Source of the DNA: Alphaproteobacteria bacterium
GTDB lineage: Bacteria; Pseudomonadota; Alphaproteobacteria; UBA8366; JADFVY01
Direction: 5' to 3'
Length of the DNA stretch: 8,918 nt
Assembly (NCBI GenBank): GCA_029881615.1
Contig: JAOUMF010000045.1
Location: 1-8,918 of the forward strand
Position 1 is the first letter of the stretch, and each line of letters begins with the position of its first letter. The notes under the pieces are model-generated. The model searched no databases, was not told where the DNA came from, and saw only the letters and a list, made by a program, of their open reading frames with translations. The translations under genes were made by a program, and so were the position numbers. This document shows, piece after piece, positions 1 to 7,806 of the stretch.

Positions 1-510
1 ACCGCGAACAATCATATCCAACGCTTCGGGCAAATTGCCGACGAAATCATCCTGACGTTGGCCTATCCACCGCTTGACCAACCAGTGTGGCACATAAGCG
101 CCTATGCCGAGCCCAACAAACGGCGCAAGGGAAGCCGGGTAGTCCGTAAACATGATATAACCACCCGCGGCGGCAATACCGATGGCAATATTCATCATCA
201 GATATTTGCCGATAGTCAGGCCCTTGCCGGTGGCTTCCAGCTTGCTCTTGAGTATCTCCGGATTTGGCAGCAGGCGCCGGGCCAGCTTGTCCAGCGCGGT
301 GCGTTCCGCGTCCTTGCGCAGCCGCATCTCCGGCGTATCGGATGTGCTGCCCACGGCAAGTTGTTTCTTGTTGAGCGTCTTCATACGCTCTTTCATCTTG
401 CGGCGATTCTTCGCCGCGGGACTCAGGGCAAGAAACCAGACCGCGGTGCCAACAGCACCGAGAAGCATGACCAGAAGGAAGAAAAACTCGGGTCCGAATA
501 ATCCTCGCAT
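1..510 (-). CDS. tadB: TadB/CpaG, Flp pilus inner-membrane platform protein (N-terminal 170 residues, cut by window edge)
   Basis: The visible 170 codons run from an ATG at 510 to base 1 with no stop, so the C-terminal part lies outside. A membrane segment sits at about residues 9-29, followed by a basic cytoplasmic stretch (about 34-95) and two more hydrophobic segments at about 101-121 and 128-145. The last residues, LPEALDMIVRG (160-170), are the usual beginning of the type II secretion F domain in TadB proteins. TadB and TadC are known to form the inner-membrane platform on which the CpaF ATPase acts to polymerise Flp pilin. The ATG shares its A with the last base of the cpaF stop (TAATG), and a GGAGG lies 10 bases upstream inside cpaF (521-525). 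Translation is therefore probably coupled to cpaF, which strengthens the start choice. tadC is expected next, beyond the window. Identification rests on sequence pattern plus gene order. Confidence 0.93.
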   Translation of the reverse strand, partial: MRGLFGPEFFFLLVMLLGAVGTAVWFLALSPAAKNRRKMKERMKTLNKKQLAVGSTSDTPEMRLRKDAERTALDKLARRLLPNPEILKSKLEATGKGLTIGKYLMMNIAIGIAAAGGYIMFTDYPASLAPFVGLGIGAYVPHWLVKRWIGQRQDDFVGNLPEALDMIVRG

Positions 511-2258
511 TACAAGCAGGCCTCCAGAAGCTGTTTATCAAGCCCGTAATAGGCCGCGCGTGGCGTGAAATGCGGCCGAACGCCGTGTTTCTTCCACTCG
601 CCGATCAGTTTTCCATTCTCGTCTTCGCCAATGAACTCGTAACTGAACAGATCCTGCATGGTGACGACGTCGCCTTCCATGCCGGTCACCTCGGTAATCT
701 TCTGGATACGACGGCCACCGTCGCGCATTCGACTGATCTGCACGATCATGTTCACCGCCGCGGCAATCTGTTTTCTGATCGCTTCGTTAGGAAGCTTCGT
801 ACCCGACATGGCGCACATATTTTCCAGTCGGCTGATCGCCTCGCGCGGGGTATTGGCATGGAGTGTTCCCATCGAGCCATCATGGCCCGTGTTCATGGCC
901 GAGAGCATATCAAGCGCCTCGCCACCACGAATTTCGCCGAGGATGATGCGTTCAGGACGCATACGCAAACAGTTCTTGACCAGCGCCTGCTGATCGATGG
1001 CGCCCTTGCCTTCCAGGTTGGCGGGCCGCGTTTCCAGCCGCACCACATGCGGCTGCACAAGCTGCAATTCCGCCGCATCCTCGATGGTAATGGTGCGCTC
1101 GTCCTCGCCGATCATACTCGACAGCGCGTTCAGCAGGGTCGTCTTGCCCGAACCCGTACCGCCCGACACCACGGTATTCAGGCGAACACGGCCGGCGATA
1201 CGCAATGTCGTCGCCATTTCCTCGGACATACTGCCGCCGACCATCATGTCGAAGGTGATCTTCTGCTTGGAAAACTTACGAATGGAGATGGACGCACCAT
1301 CGATCGCCAGCGGCGGAATGATGATGTTCACACGAGAACCGTCCAGCAGACGCGCATCGCAAATCGGCGAGGATTCATCGACACGCCGACCGACCTTGGT
1401 GACGATACGCGTACAGATATTCAGCACATGCTGGTTATCGCGGAACTTGACGTCGGAAAGCTGTAGCTTGCCGTGTTTTTCCACGTAAATCTGGTACGGC
1501 CCGTTGACCATGATATCGGTGATGGCATCGTCGGCAATCAGGACTTCCAGCGGACCAAGGCCCAGCATGTCATCGATCAGCGCCTCAACCATCTGGCGCT
1601 GCTCGGCGCCGTTAAGGCGCATTTTTTCCTCGGTCAGGATTTCCCCGACAACCTCTTCGACCTGGCGCAGAAGATCCTTGCGTTCCATCTTAACAGCGGC
1701 GGCGGAATCAATCCGCTCCAGCAGCAGCTTTTGAATTTTTTGCTGCGCCTCGGTCATCGAATCCGCGGCCTTCGCGCTTTTCGCCGTTGCCTCCGCAGTC
1801 GGCGCGGCGGCGGCCGGGGCATCGCCAACGGTGCCCTTGTTCTTCACCGAGGTCAGAACCTCGTTCAACAAAACAGTGACAACGTTGCGAATATTCAGCG
1901 CATCGATCGGAATGTTGTTTTTCTGCGCCGCTTCCGTCGCCAGTTTTTCGATGATACCGGCCAATGCCACCCGGTTCTTGCTGGTTGCATCCTGCGGACG
2001 GATATGATCGCCGAGTTTCGGACGAACCAGATCACAACATTGCTCGATCAAATCATCGATCGACGGTTCCGCGGCCGGCGGCGGGGCAGCGGGTGCCGCG
2101 GCGGCGGGCTGCGGCGGTTGCGCCGGGGCAGCCTGCTGCGGCGCTGCGGGCGCTGGCGCTTGCGGCTGCGCGGGCGGTTTGTCGTTGCTCAACGGCACCA
2201 CGTTGCCGCTAGCCGGTTGTGCTGCGCCCGAAGATGGATTTCCTCTACCACCAAACAT
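510..2258 (-). CDS. cpaF: CpaF/TadA, Flp pilus assembly ATPase with an extended N-terminus
   Basis: This is a secretion ATPase of the VirB11/PulE superfamily, cytoplasmic and acting at the TadB/TadC platform to drive pilus extension (and in some Tad systems retraction). The 582-residue protein shows Walker A GGTGSGKT (366-373), a Walker B region [10 protein letters not shown] (437-446, with E442) and the His-box stretch [13 protein letters not shown] (459-471). The canonical N-terminal domain spans about 173-253 and ends in the typical [25 protein letters not shown] region. Ahead of it are an Ala/Pro/Gln-rich segment (about 11-64), an extra helical-looking domain (about 66-140) and a second Ala-rich linker (about 146-167). 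This makes the protein longer than the roughly 450-500 residues I regard as usual. The ATG at 2258 has GAGAGG (2265-2270) six bases upstream. The stop overlaps the tadB start by one base. cpaE lies 49 bases upstream. Function is certain; the role of the extra N-terminal domain is unknown. Confidence 0.97.
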   Translation of the reverse strand: MFGGRGNPSSGAAQPASGNVVPLSNDKPPAQPQAPAPAAPQQAAPAQPPQPAAAAPAAPPPAAEPSIDDLIEQCCDLVRPKLGDHIRPQDATSKNRVALAGIIEKLATEAAQKNNIPIDALNIRNVVTVLLNEVLTSVKNKGTVGDAPAAAAPTAEATAKSAKAADSMTEAQQKIQKLLLERIDSAAAVKMERKDLLRQVEEVVGEILTEEKMRLNGAEQRQMVEALIDDMLGLGPLEVLIADDAITDIMVNGPYQIYVEKHGKLQLSDVKFRDNQHVLNICTRIVTKVGRRVDESSPICDARLLDGSRVNIIIPPLAIDGASISIRKFSKQKITFDMMVGGSMSEEMATTLRIAGRVRLNTVVSGGTGSGKTTLLNALSSMIGEDERTITIEDAAELQLVQPHVVRLETRPANLEGKGAIDQQALVKNCLRMRPERIILGEIRGGEALDMLSAMNTGHDGSMGTLHANTPREAISRLENMCAMSGTKLPNEAIRKQIAAAVNMIVQISRMRDGGRRIQKITEVTGMEGDVVTMQDLFSYEFIGEDENGKLIGEWKKHGVRPHFTPRAAYYGLDKQLLEACL

Positions 2259-2307
2259 ATTCAGCCTCTCAAAATTAATAGCACGACAAAATTACCTTGT
2301 TACTGGA

Positions 2308-3540
2308 TCAGCTAGCCTTGCTACCCAGCAATGAACTGAAAAAGCCGCCGCTTTTTTCCTCTGACTTCCCCTTGCCCTTCTTACCCTTGTCCTTCGCGGC
2401 GCCCCTGCCTGGCGCGCCGTAAAGGCTGTCACTGACTTTTCGAAGGGCTTTCAGAACCGGGGTCTTGGGGGCGCCAACCGCAAGCGCGGCACCCGCATTC
2501 AACGCCGCGCCAACGCCGCGCACGTCGGAGGGCACTTCGGCGTCGACGGTCAGCCCGGTAACGGATGCAAAATCCTTGGCATTAACATCCGACTTGCCGA
2601 TCGTTCCCTGATTGGCAATGACCAGTTGTTTGGTACCGGCGGCCAGTTGATCGGCCAAACCGTTCAGCCGGATAATATCGCGCATCCCGACCACGCTGTA
2701 ATTGGTAACGAATATGATATGCGTCGCCATCCGCATGGCGGCCTTGATGGCCGTCATGTTGCCGTGCGGCGCCTCGATCAGCACGATCTGGAAATTCTCC
2801 CGCAGCTTTTCGACCAGGACTTCTATGCTGCCGGCATCCATCGGAACATCGTTCTGCATGGCTTCCTCGGCGCCGAGAATCAGCAGGTTGTCATGTTCCT
2901 TGATCATGGTTCTGTCGACGAACACGTTATCTATCCGGTCCGGCGCATCCAGCGCCTCCGACAAACCGCGGCCGGGCTCGAGATTTAACAGCGCTGCGAT
3001 ATTGCCGAAATAAGGATCCAGATCGACCAGCCCTACTTTCTTTTTCTTCTCATGCGCCAGAAGCCAAGCGATATTGGTCGCGACCATACTGGCACCGACG
3101 CCGCCACGGGTGCCGACCACCACGATCACATCGGCCAAGGCCTTCGCGGCGCCCTCGCCACCATGATGAACCGGGGTAATCGCCTTTTCGTAGGCCTGTT
3201 TCAAACGATCCGGGGTAACTGGCTTAAGAAGATAATCGGCGACGCCCGCATCCAGCATGTCACGGAACACGCTGATATCGTTTACGGTGCCCATGGCTAT
3301 GACCTGGGTCCCCGGGTCGCAAACGCCGGCGAGCTTGTCCAGTTCCGCCAACGGCGACATGGAAAGCCCGAGATCGACGAAAATACATTCCGGCGTAGAC
3401 ATATCCGACAACACGGATACAGCCGTATCGGTATCGCCGTCGACGACATCTTCTTCTGGCAAATAAAGATCTCGCGCGAATTCTTCCAACGCCGCCCTGG
3501 TCTCGCTATCCGCAGCGAATCCCATATAGGATTTTTTCAC
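2308..3540 (-). CDS. cpaE: CpaE/TadZ, pilus localisation protein (receiver-like domain plus ParA/MinD-like ATPase domain)
   Basis: A 410-residue cytoplasmic protein. CpaE/TadZ proteins place the Tad machine in the cell, often at a pole. Residues 5-118 look like a response-regulator receiver: a candidate phospho-acceptor D56 (IFVDLGLS) and the conserved K106 (YLLKPVT) are present, but the usual acidic pair is reduced (D11 and E13 are the only nearby candidates). Residues 136-375 are the ParA/MinD-like domain. Its P-loop reads GTRGGVGAS (143-151), with R and A replacing the signature and Walker A lysines, followed by LVDLDPYFGN (171-180). Such deviation is known for TadZ-type proteins, so ATP hydrolysis may be weak or absent. 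The C-terminal 30 residues form a Lys/Gly-rich linker ending in GGFFSSLLGSKAS. The start is GTG, with GAGG seven bases upstream; the next ATG is too far from that site. It lies between cpaD (53-base gap) and cpaF (49-base gap). Confidence 0.95.
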   Translation of the reverse strand: MKKSYMGFAADSETRAALEEFARDLYLPEEDVVDGDTDTAVSVLSDMSTPECIFVDLGLSMSPLAELDKLAGVCDPGTQVIAMGTVNDISVFRDMLDAGVADYLLKPVTPDRLKQAYEKAITPVHHGGEGAAKALADVIVVVGTRGGVGASMVATNIAWLLAHEKKKKVGLVDLDPYFGNIAALLNLEPGRGLSEALDAPDRIDNVFVDRTMIKEHDNLLILGAEEAMQNDVPMDAGSIEVLVEKLRENFQIVLIEAPHGNMTAIKAAMRMATHIIFVTNYSVVGMRDIIRLNGLADQLAAGTKQLVIANQGTIGKSDVNAKDFASVTGLTVDAEVPSDVRGVGAALNAGAALAVGAPKTPVLKALRKVSDSLYGAPGRGAAKDKGKKGKGKSEEKSGGFFSSLLGSKAS

Positions 3541-3547
3541 AGCTTTA

Positions 3548-3551
3548 CCTC
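3548..3551 (-). promoter_or_regulatory. Ribosome binding site of cpaE, deciding a GTG start
   Basis: On the minus strand GAGG is followed by seven bases and then GTG (3540-3538). The only nearby in-frame ATG (3525-3523) lies 22 bases from this site, so GTG is the better start. Confidence 0.7.
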
Positions 3552-3593
3552 GTTAACTCTTCAATCACACAGGCAGGTCATGATCGCCCTGCC

Positions 3594-4259
3594 CTAATTG
3601 CCTTTCGCAGATTCCGTCTTTATCCCCACAACGGCCCGGCCCCGATACCGACTAACCGACGCCGCCGCGGCATCCCCTTCGGGGAAATCCAGCGTATCGC
3701 CGGCAATCAGGCTAGACGGATATGCTACCTGCTGCTGCATCACCGAAACGTTAGTGCACCCGAAATTGGGCGGACTTAAATTATTGAATCGCGTGGAATA
3801 CTCCTGCTTCCACTCGCCACAGTCCATTTCGCGTGTCACATAACTGTGGAACTGGATCAGGATCGCCTTGCCATAACCATCATCCTCGTCGCCCAGCTTC
3901 TGATCCTTGATCAATCGCATGTCAGGGTTAAGACCCAACTGCCGGACGAAGCGGACAATCTCGACACGGTGATCCAGACGCTCGCGACGCGATGCGACAA
4001 TGACCGTATCGCCTGGCTTCGCACCGATGCCGACCAGAAAATCATACATGTCGCGTCGTTGCTGTTCCTGAAAATCCACCTTGGCCGGATCGACTGGCAC
4101 CAGATACCGGTGAACGGATTGCTCAACCTGATATTCAGGCTTGAACTTATGCCTTTCCGTCAATTCTTCCTCGGGCATGGGAGCCGACGTGCCGCAGCCT
4201 GACAACATTACGAGCGTGGCAGCGATATATCCGATGCGGCCAATATTTAAACCGAACAT
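3594..4259 (-). CDS. cpaD: CpaD, Flp pilus assembly lipoprotein
   Basis: A 221-residue protein of the CpaD family (named RcpB/TadD-associated or CpaD in different Tad systems), which supports the secretin channel at the outer membrane. The N-terminus is a lipoprotein signal: a hydrophobic run followed by the lipobox LSGC, with the lipidated cysteine at residue 22. The C-terminal half carries the family pattern around NFGCTNVSVMQQQVAYPSSL, including a conserved-looking cysteine. The open frame extends upstream to a TTG at 4268, but that codon directly touches the AGGAG at 4269-4273 and cannot use it. The ATG at 4259 has a nine-base spacer from the same AGGAG and gives a better signal peptide, so I choose it. 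The gap to cpaC is 12 bases, and its ribosome site overlaps the cpaC stop codon, suggesting coupled translation. Confidence 0.92.
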   Translation of the reverse strand: MFGLNIGRIGYIAATLVMLSGCGTSAPMPEEELTERHKFKPEYQVEQSVHRYLVPVDPAKVDFQEQQRRDMYDFLVGIGAKPGDTVIVASRRERLDHRVEIVRFVRQLGLNPDMRLIKDQKLGDEDDGYGKAILIQFHSYVTREMDCGEWKQEYSTRFNNLSPPNFGCTNVSVMQQQVAYPSSLIAGDTLDFPEGDAAAASVSRYRGRAVVGIKTESAKGN

Positions 4260-4268
4260 TTTGTCCAA

Positions 4269-4273
4269 CTCCT
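4269..4273 (-). promoter_or_regulatory. Ribosome binding site of cpaD overlapping the cpaC stop codon
   Basis: AGGAG on the minus strand, nine bases ahead of the ATG at 4259 and overlapping the TAG of cpaC (4274-4272). It excludes the upstream TTG at 4268 as a start because there would be no spacer. Confidence 0.75.
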
Positions 4274-5654
4274 ATTCCACCTGGAACCCGACCGTCCCGA
4301 CAAGCCTTTGTCCACCGGACTTGGCAACACGGTCCGGCACCGACCCATGTGTATCCCTGTAACTGAAACCGCCATAAACTCTGTCGAAATCATTCGTTGG
4401 CTCGTAACCGTCGGTCGGCAAGGCGAGCCTTTCAGAGGTGGGCTTCACAATATAAGGCGTCACCACGATCACCAATTCGGTTTCATTTCGCCGATAATTG
4501 TCGGACCGGAACAACGCCCCGATAATGGGAATATCGCCAAGCCCCGGGACCCGCGCTACATCGTTCTGATCGTTACGCTGCAACAAACCCGCGATCGCCA
4601 GACTTTCGCCATTACCCAGTTCCACCGTGGTCTCGGTTCGCCTGGTGGTAACCGACACGACCGGGACACCGTCAATAATGACGCCGCCTTGCGATGAAAT
4701 CTGGCTGACCTCCGGCCGCACCTTCAGGCTGATTCTCTTGCGGTCCAGCAATGTCGGCGTAAAGGACAGGGAAACACCATAAGGCTTGTATTCAACGGGA
4801 ACGGTTCCGGAATCCTTATCACGCTGACCAGCCACCGGAAACTCGCCACCTGCGAGAAAACTCGCCGTTTCGCCACTCAACGCCGTCAGGTTGGGTTCCG
4901 CGAGAATCTTGATAAGTCCCTCGGACTCCATGGCCTCGAACATCAGCCCGAGATCAAATGCTCCCAGCGTTTTTCTGATAGTTCCCTGGATATTGAAGGC
5001 ACTGGACAGCAATGCCGTGCCGATACTGCCTTCGCTCGAGCCACCAAAAAACTCAAAGCCCAATGTCTTGACGACACTGCGATTAACCTCGGCGATGGAA
5101 ACGCGAAGATTAACCTGGTTCGGCATAGATACACTGACACGGAAAAGCATCTCGCCCCCGCCGATGTAGCTCTTGGCCAACTCACGTACCGCTTCGGCCT
5201 CGGCAGGGCTCGCCAACACGCCGTCCATAACGAGTGTTTTATTGACCATTGACAGCTTAACCGCCGAATCCGGGATAAGTTTGTTGATCGCCGCACTCAA
5301 CTGGTCCAGATCGTACCCAACGACAATCTTGCGATTGAGCAATATACGATCCTTCTTGTCGAGCACATAAAGCGAGGTTTCCCCGCTCGAATTACCAACG
5401 ATATAAACCAGCTTCGTCGATTTGAACTGCAAATCGGCGATCTTGGGATCGGCCAGAAATACCGTCGACGGCACCTCATCAAGACGCAGTAGGCGGCCTT
5501 TGCCGACCTCGACATATATTTCACCACCATTACTGTCGATAATGTCCAGCGCGGTGGCCGGCGTGGTCACAAGAGTCGTCAGCAACGCCAACACGAACCC
5601 GATGGCCCGCGTGGTGACGCCGCTGAAAATTCTTCTATCCGTCTTTACAGCCAT
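4272..5654 (-). CDS. cpaC: CpaC/RcpA, outer-membrane secretin of the Flp pilus
   Basis: A 460-residue secretin that forms the outer-membrane ring through which the pilus leaves the cell. A Sec signal peptide is visible (hydrophobic about 17-30, probable cut after ATA at 35). Residues about 38-112 match the pilus-type N-terminal secretin domain (EIYVEVGKGRLLRL, then VFLADPKIADLQF and YIVGNSSGETSLYVLDK). Residues about 113-178 are BON-like (LMIN-type pattern with LVMDGVLASPAEAEAVRELA). The secretin core covers about 238-404: LAEPNLTALSGETASFLAGG (251-270), EFPVA, then VPGLGDIPIIGALFRSD (369-385) and ETELVIVVTPYIVKP (391-405). The C-terminal tail, ending in VGTVGFQVE, is of the kind seen in alphaproteobacterial CpaC. 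The ATG has GGGGAG eight bases upstream. The gap to cpaB is 19 bases. Residues and length fit an intact protein. Confidence 0.96.
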   Translation of the reverse strand: MAVKTDRRIFSGVTTRAIGFVLALLTTLVTTPATALDIIDSNGGEIYVEVGKGRLLRLDEVPSTVFLADPKIADLQFKSTKLVYIVGNSSGETSLYVLDKKDRILLNRKIVVGYDLDQLSAAINKLIPDSAVKLSMVNKTLVMDGVLASPAEAEAVRELAKSYIGGGEMLFRVSVSMPNQVNLRVSIAEVNRSVVKTLGFEFFGGSSEGSIGTALLSSAFNIQGTIRKTLGAFDLGLMFEAMESEGLIKILAEPNLTALSGETASFLAGGEFPVAGQRDKDSGTVPVEYKPYGVSLSFTPTLLDRKRISLKVRPEVSQISSQGGVIIDGVPVVSVTTRRTETTVELGNGESLAIAGLLQRNDQNDVARVPGLGDIPIIGALFRSDNYRRNETELVIVVTPYIVKPTSERLALPTDGYEPTNDFDRVYGGFSYRDTHGSVPDRVAKSGGQRLVGTVGFQVE

Positions 5655-5673
5655 CTTGGCCGCTCCCCTTTGG

Positions 5674-6759
5674 TTACTTCTTCACCTTGATGGTCTGGGT
5701 CGCAGTGCCCCTAACGATATTGATCCTGCCGCTTTGGGAACCCGACGGGACCGGCACGCTGGGTCCGGAAGCCTTCCGCGGCGCGACCACCGGCCGCGGC
5801 GCGGGAGTCGATGTGGCGATATCCCGTCCGGAAGGCATACCCTTGCCAAACAACAGATTTTCGCCAACGGTCCAACTGTCGCGCGCGATTTCCTTGATTT
5901 CCTTTTCCTTGGCGACCGCCATCAATTCCGAGCCCAGCAGCGCGCCTTTTTCAATACCATCCGACCGGCCCAGCCCAACCCGGGCCAGCAGGTCGCTTTC
6001 GAGGCCACCCTCGTTAAAACTGTCCGTGTCCTTGTCTTTCTCGGGCACGATGCTGCGCAATGTGAATTCAATGCCGCCCATGTTCTGGGCCAATGACATC
6101 GCTTCGGTCTGGAATGGCGTCAATTCAAGCGTCAGCATCCTGGACGGCGTAGCACCCGTGGCATTGGTTTTCTGATCGATCGCAATCACACGGATGTCGC
6201 GAAACAGCGTCTGGGTAAACGGAAACCCCTTTTTCGAAGTCATGACATCCCACAGGATATCGACATGGTCTCCAGGCAAGATAAAGCCCGAAACGCCGCC
6301 TCCAGACGGAACCGACATGGCGCGCATGCCTGGCTGCAGCACCGCGGCCAGAAAGCCTCGCTCGCCCGCCTTGGACACCAGCCCTTTAACCATCGGCTGA
6401 CCGCCGGCTATGGGCATGCGAACCACGCCGCCAACGAAATCTTCGATGCTGAGCCTTTGCTGATCGCTCTTGCCGGCATCAAGCAGTTTACTGTCCGTCA
6501 CGTAGGCGGGCGTGATGCTTTCCTCGGGCCAGAGCTGCCAATGCAGGTCTTCGCGCTTGACGAAGGTACCAACAATCAAGTCCTTCTTGGCCACAAGCAC
6601 GCGCGCCGTGGGAATGGTCGGCGGAACAACTCTCTGCTTGGCCTCGATATCGGTTTTGATATCTTCCTTGGTCTTGCTCAAATAAGCACTGAACATGAAA
6701 AAGGCACCAACGGCAAAGCCGAGAGCAACTGCGATTAATGCTATATTGCGCCCATTCAT
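5674..6759 (-). CDS. cpaB: CpaB/RcpC, Flp pilus periplasmic assembly protein (SAF domain)
   Basis: A 361-residue inner-membrane-anchored periplasmic protein that links the secretin to the inner-membrane parts of the Tad machine. A single hydrophobic segment lies at about 6-26. Residues about 53-127 form the SAF/ChapFlgA-type domain (VLVAKKDLIVGTFVKREDL, VGGVVRMPIAGGQPM). Residues about 136-236 form the RcpC part (FLAAVLQPGMRAMSV, then GFILPGDHVDILWDV). After about 305 comes a Pro/Ser-rich linker and a short conserved-looking tail, RINIVRGTATQTIKV. The ATG at 6759 has a full AGGAGG (6768-6773) with an eight-base spacer, the strongest Shine-Dalgarno sequence in this operon. The gap to cpaA is 30 bases. 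The gene appears intact. Confidence 0.95.
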   Translation of the reverse strand: MNGRNIALIAVALGFAVGAFFMFSAYLSKTKEDIKTDIEAKQRVVPPTIPTARVLVAKKDLIVGTFVKREDLHWQLWPEESITPAYVTDSKLLDAGKSDQQRLSIEDFVGGVVRMPIAGGQPMVKGLVSKAGERGFLAAVLQPGMRAMSVPSGGGVSGFILPGDHVDILWDVMTSKKGFPFTQTLFRDIRVIAIDQKTNATGATPSRMLTLELTPFQTEAMSLAQNMGGIEFTLRSIVPEKDKDTDSFNEGGLESDLLARVGLGRSDGIEKGALLGSELMAVAKEKEIKEIARDSWTVGENLLFGKGMPSGRDIATSTPAPRPVVAPRKASGPSVPVPSGSQSGRINIVRGTATQTIKVKK

Positions 6760-6789
6760 TTGCGCATCCTCCTGAAAATACCGACCGGA

Positions 6790-7302
6790 CTAAAGGCCGA
6801 CCATAAGGCCCCAGCCCACAAAAACTCCGCCGAAGGCCAATCCCACGCCATAAGGCATGTTCTTGGCCAGAAACATCTTGCCCAGCGATTCCTTGCCCAT
6901 GGAAGTGAACGCGCCGGCGATAACAAATCTCACCTTGGTCAACATCAACACCGCTATCAGCCCGCCTGACAGCGCCGAAAAAAGCACTGCCAACGGCGCT
7001 AATGCCGGCCCAGCCCATAACAGAATGGCAGCCAGAAGCTTCATGTCACCCGCGCCGAATATCCGGAAATGCGCAAGCGGAATCCCGACAGCGATCGTAA
7101 ACACGAATATCCCCACTGCCGCCAGCCACGGCTGTTCACCCGGCGCAGCAATCACATAAATCGGGTAAAGCACCAAAATCATAAGCACCACGATATTGGG
7201 AATCCGATACATGGCGACGTCGGTCGCCGCCGCAACAAGCACCAGTGCCAGAAAACAGGCGATCGACACTTGGCTCGCATAGGCGCTTTCAAACATTTCC
7301 AT
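6790..7302 (-). CDS. cpaA: CpaA/TadV-type prepilin peptidase (A24 aspartic protease)
   Basis: A 170-residue multi-pass membrane protease that removes the short leader from Flp prepilin. It lacks the N-terminal methylase domain of PilD, as usual for the short Tad enzymes. Both catalytic aspartates are visible: D28 in the ATDVAMYRIPN stretch and D86 in the GAGDMKLL motif (GxGD). The C-terminal NMPYGVGLAFGG region (149-160) is also family-typical. Hydrophobic segments at about 13-28, 36-53, 57-76, 88-121 and 152-168 fit a multi-pass topology. The ATG at 7302 has a weak GGGA six bases upstream; a second in-frame ATG two codons later has a worse spacing. This is the first gene of the cpa operon, with a 585-base region upstream. 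The pilin it should process is not in the window. Confidence 0.93.
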   Translation of the reverse strand: MEMFESAYASQVSIACFLALVLVAAATDVAMYRIPNIVVLMILVLYPIYVIAAPGEQPWLAAVGIFVFTIAVGIPLAHFRIFGAGDMKLLAAILLWAGPALAPLAVLFSALSGGLIAVLMLTKVRFVIAGAFTSMGKESLGKMFLAKNMPYGVGLAFGGVFVGWGLMVGL

Positions 7303-7403
7303 GATTTTTCCCGAAAATACCGTTATTCGTTACTGTCTTAACTGTTTCCCAACTCGAATCACGACATGCCACTCCCTGCATAATCGCGACCCCAGCCATA
7401 TAT

Positions 7404-7433
7404 TTAATACACGCTTGATTAAATTAGTCTTAA
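7404..7433 (-). promoter_or_regulatory. Candidate cpa operon promoter (-35 TTAAGA, -10 TATTAA)
   Basis: On the minus strand TTAAGA (7433-7428) is followed after 18 bases by TATTAA (7409-7404). Each matches four of six positions of the sigma-70-type consensus, so the match alone is weak. The -35 overlaps the CtrA-type box, which is the arrangement typical of CtrA-activated promoters that lack a good -35. Transcription would start near 7397, leaving a leader of about 95 bases before cpaA. This is an inference from pattern and position. Confidence 0.4.
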
Positions 7434-7434
7434 C
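7419..7434 (+). promoter_or_regulatory. CtrA-type binding box TTAA-N7-TTAAC upstream of cpaA
   Basis: The plus strand reads TTAA (7419-7422), seven bases, then TTAAC (7430-7434), a full match to the CtrA consensus TTAA-N7-TTAAC. It lies about 117 bases ahead of the cpaA start and over the -35 of the candidate promoter. CtrA is known to control pilus genes in Caulobacter. Actual binding is inferred. Confidence 0.55.
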
Positions 7435-7806
7435 CTGCCAATTTAGTTCATACGCGCGACAATTTTTTTTACCCGATCCATGGAAATCAAATTCTTCACC
7501 CTCGCCTCGCGACGACGATCGATTGGATACACCGTTAATATTAAATCCAGCCCCCGCACGATCAGGCGAGTTTCTAGCAACAATCAAATCCACCTGCACG
7601 CTTAGAATACCGAAGGGGAAAGAATTCAGCATGACCTTCCCGAAACAACGAGAAGACCAGAACAGGATAAATCATCGGCCAACCCTTACAGCTTACGCCA
7701 CACGATGGAACCTACATTACACGACATTCGTCTTTTGCTTTCCATTGCAGCCCCCTCCCTGTCCCCGGAACAACCCTGTGGCTATACGGCGGCGACGCGT
7801 CCTGCT

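Noticed and set aside
47..541. 164-codon minus-strand open frame overlapping tadB
   Set aside because: It is in a different frame from the clear TadB reading, whose membrane segments and LPEALDMIVRG end are family-like. Its own translation is not.
570..1466. 298-codon plus-strand open frame opposite cpaF
   Set aside because: It is fully antisense to the conserved ATPase core. Its translation is His/Arg/Asp-rich with no recognisable fold, as expected for a shadow of codon bias.
1473..2315. 280-codon plus-strand open frame opposite the cpaF N-terminus
   Set aside because: Antisense to the Ala/Pro-rich segment, giving an Arg/Gly-rich low-complexity product. It shows no family features.
4260..4268. 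TTG at 4268 as the cpaD start
   Set aside because: It directly abuts the AGGAG that would have to serve it. The ATG at 4259 has a proper nine-base spacer.
7461..7470. Run of eight T as a possible intrinsic terminator
   Set aside because: No stable GC hairpin precedes the T run, and a terminator is not needed between divergent genes.
7535..7544. TTAATATTAA palindrome as a second CtrA site
   Set aside because: The two TTAA halves are separated by two bases rather than seven, so it does not fit the CtrA box. It is short enough to arise by chance in AT-rich DNA.
7330..7632. 100-codon minus-strand open frame upstream of cpaA
   Set aside because: The translation has no membrane segment, signal or known motif, and it runs through the CtrA-type box and candidate promoter. 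A GGGAAGG is near its start, but the spacing is too short. It cannot be a Flp pilin.
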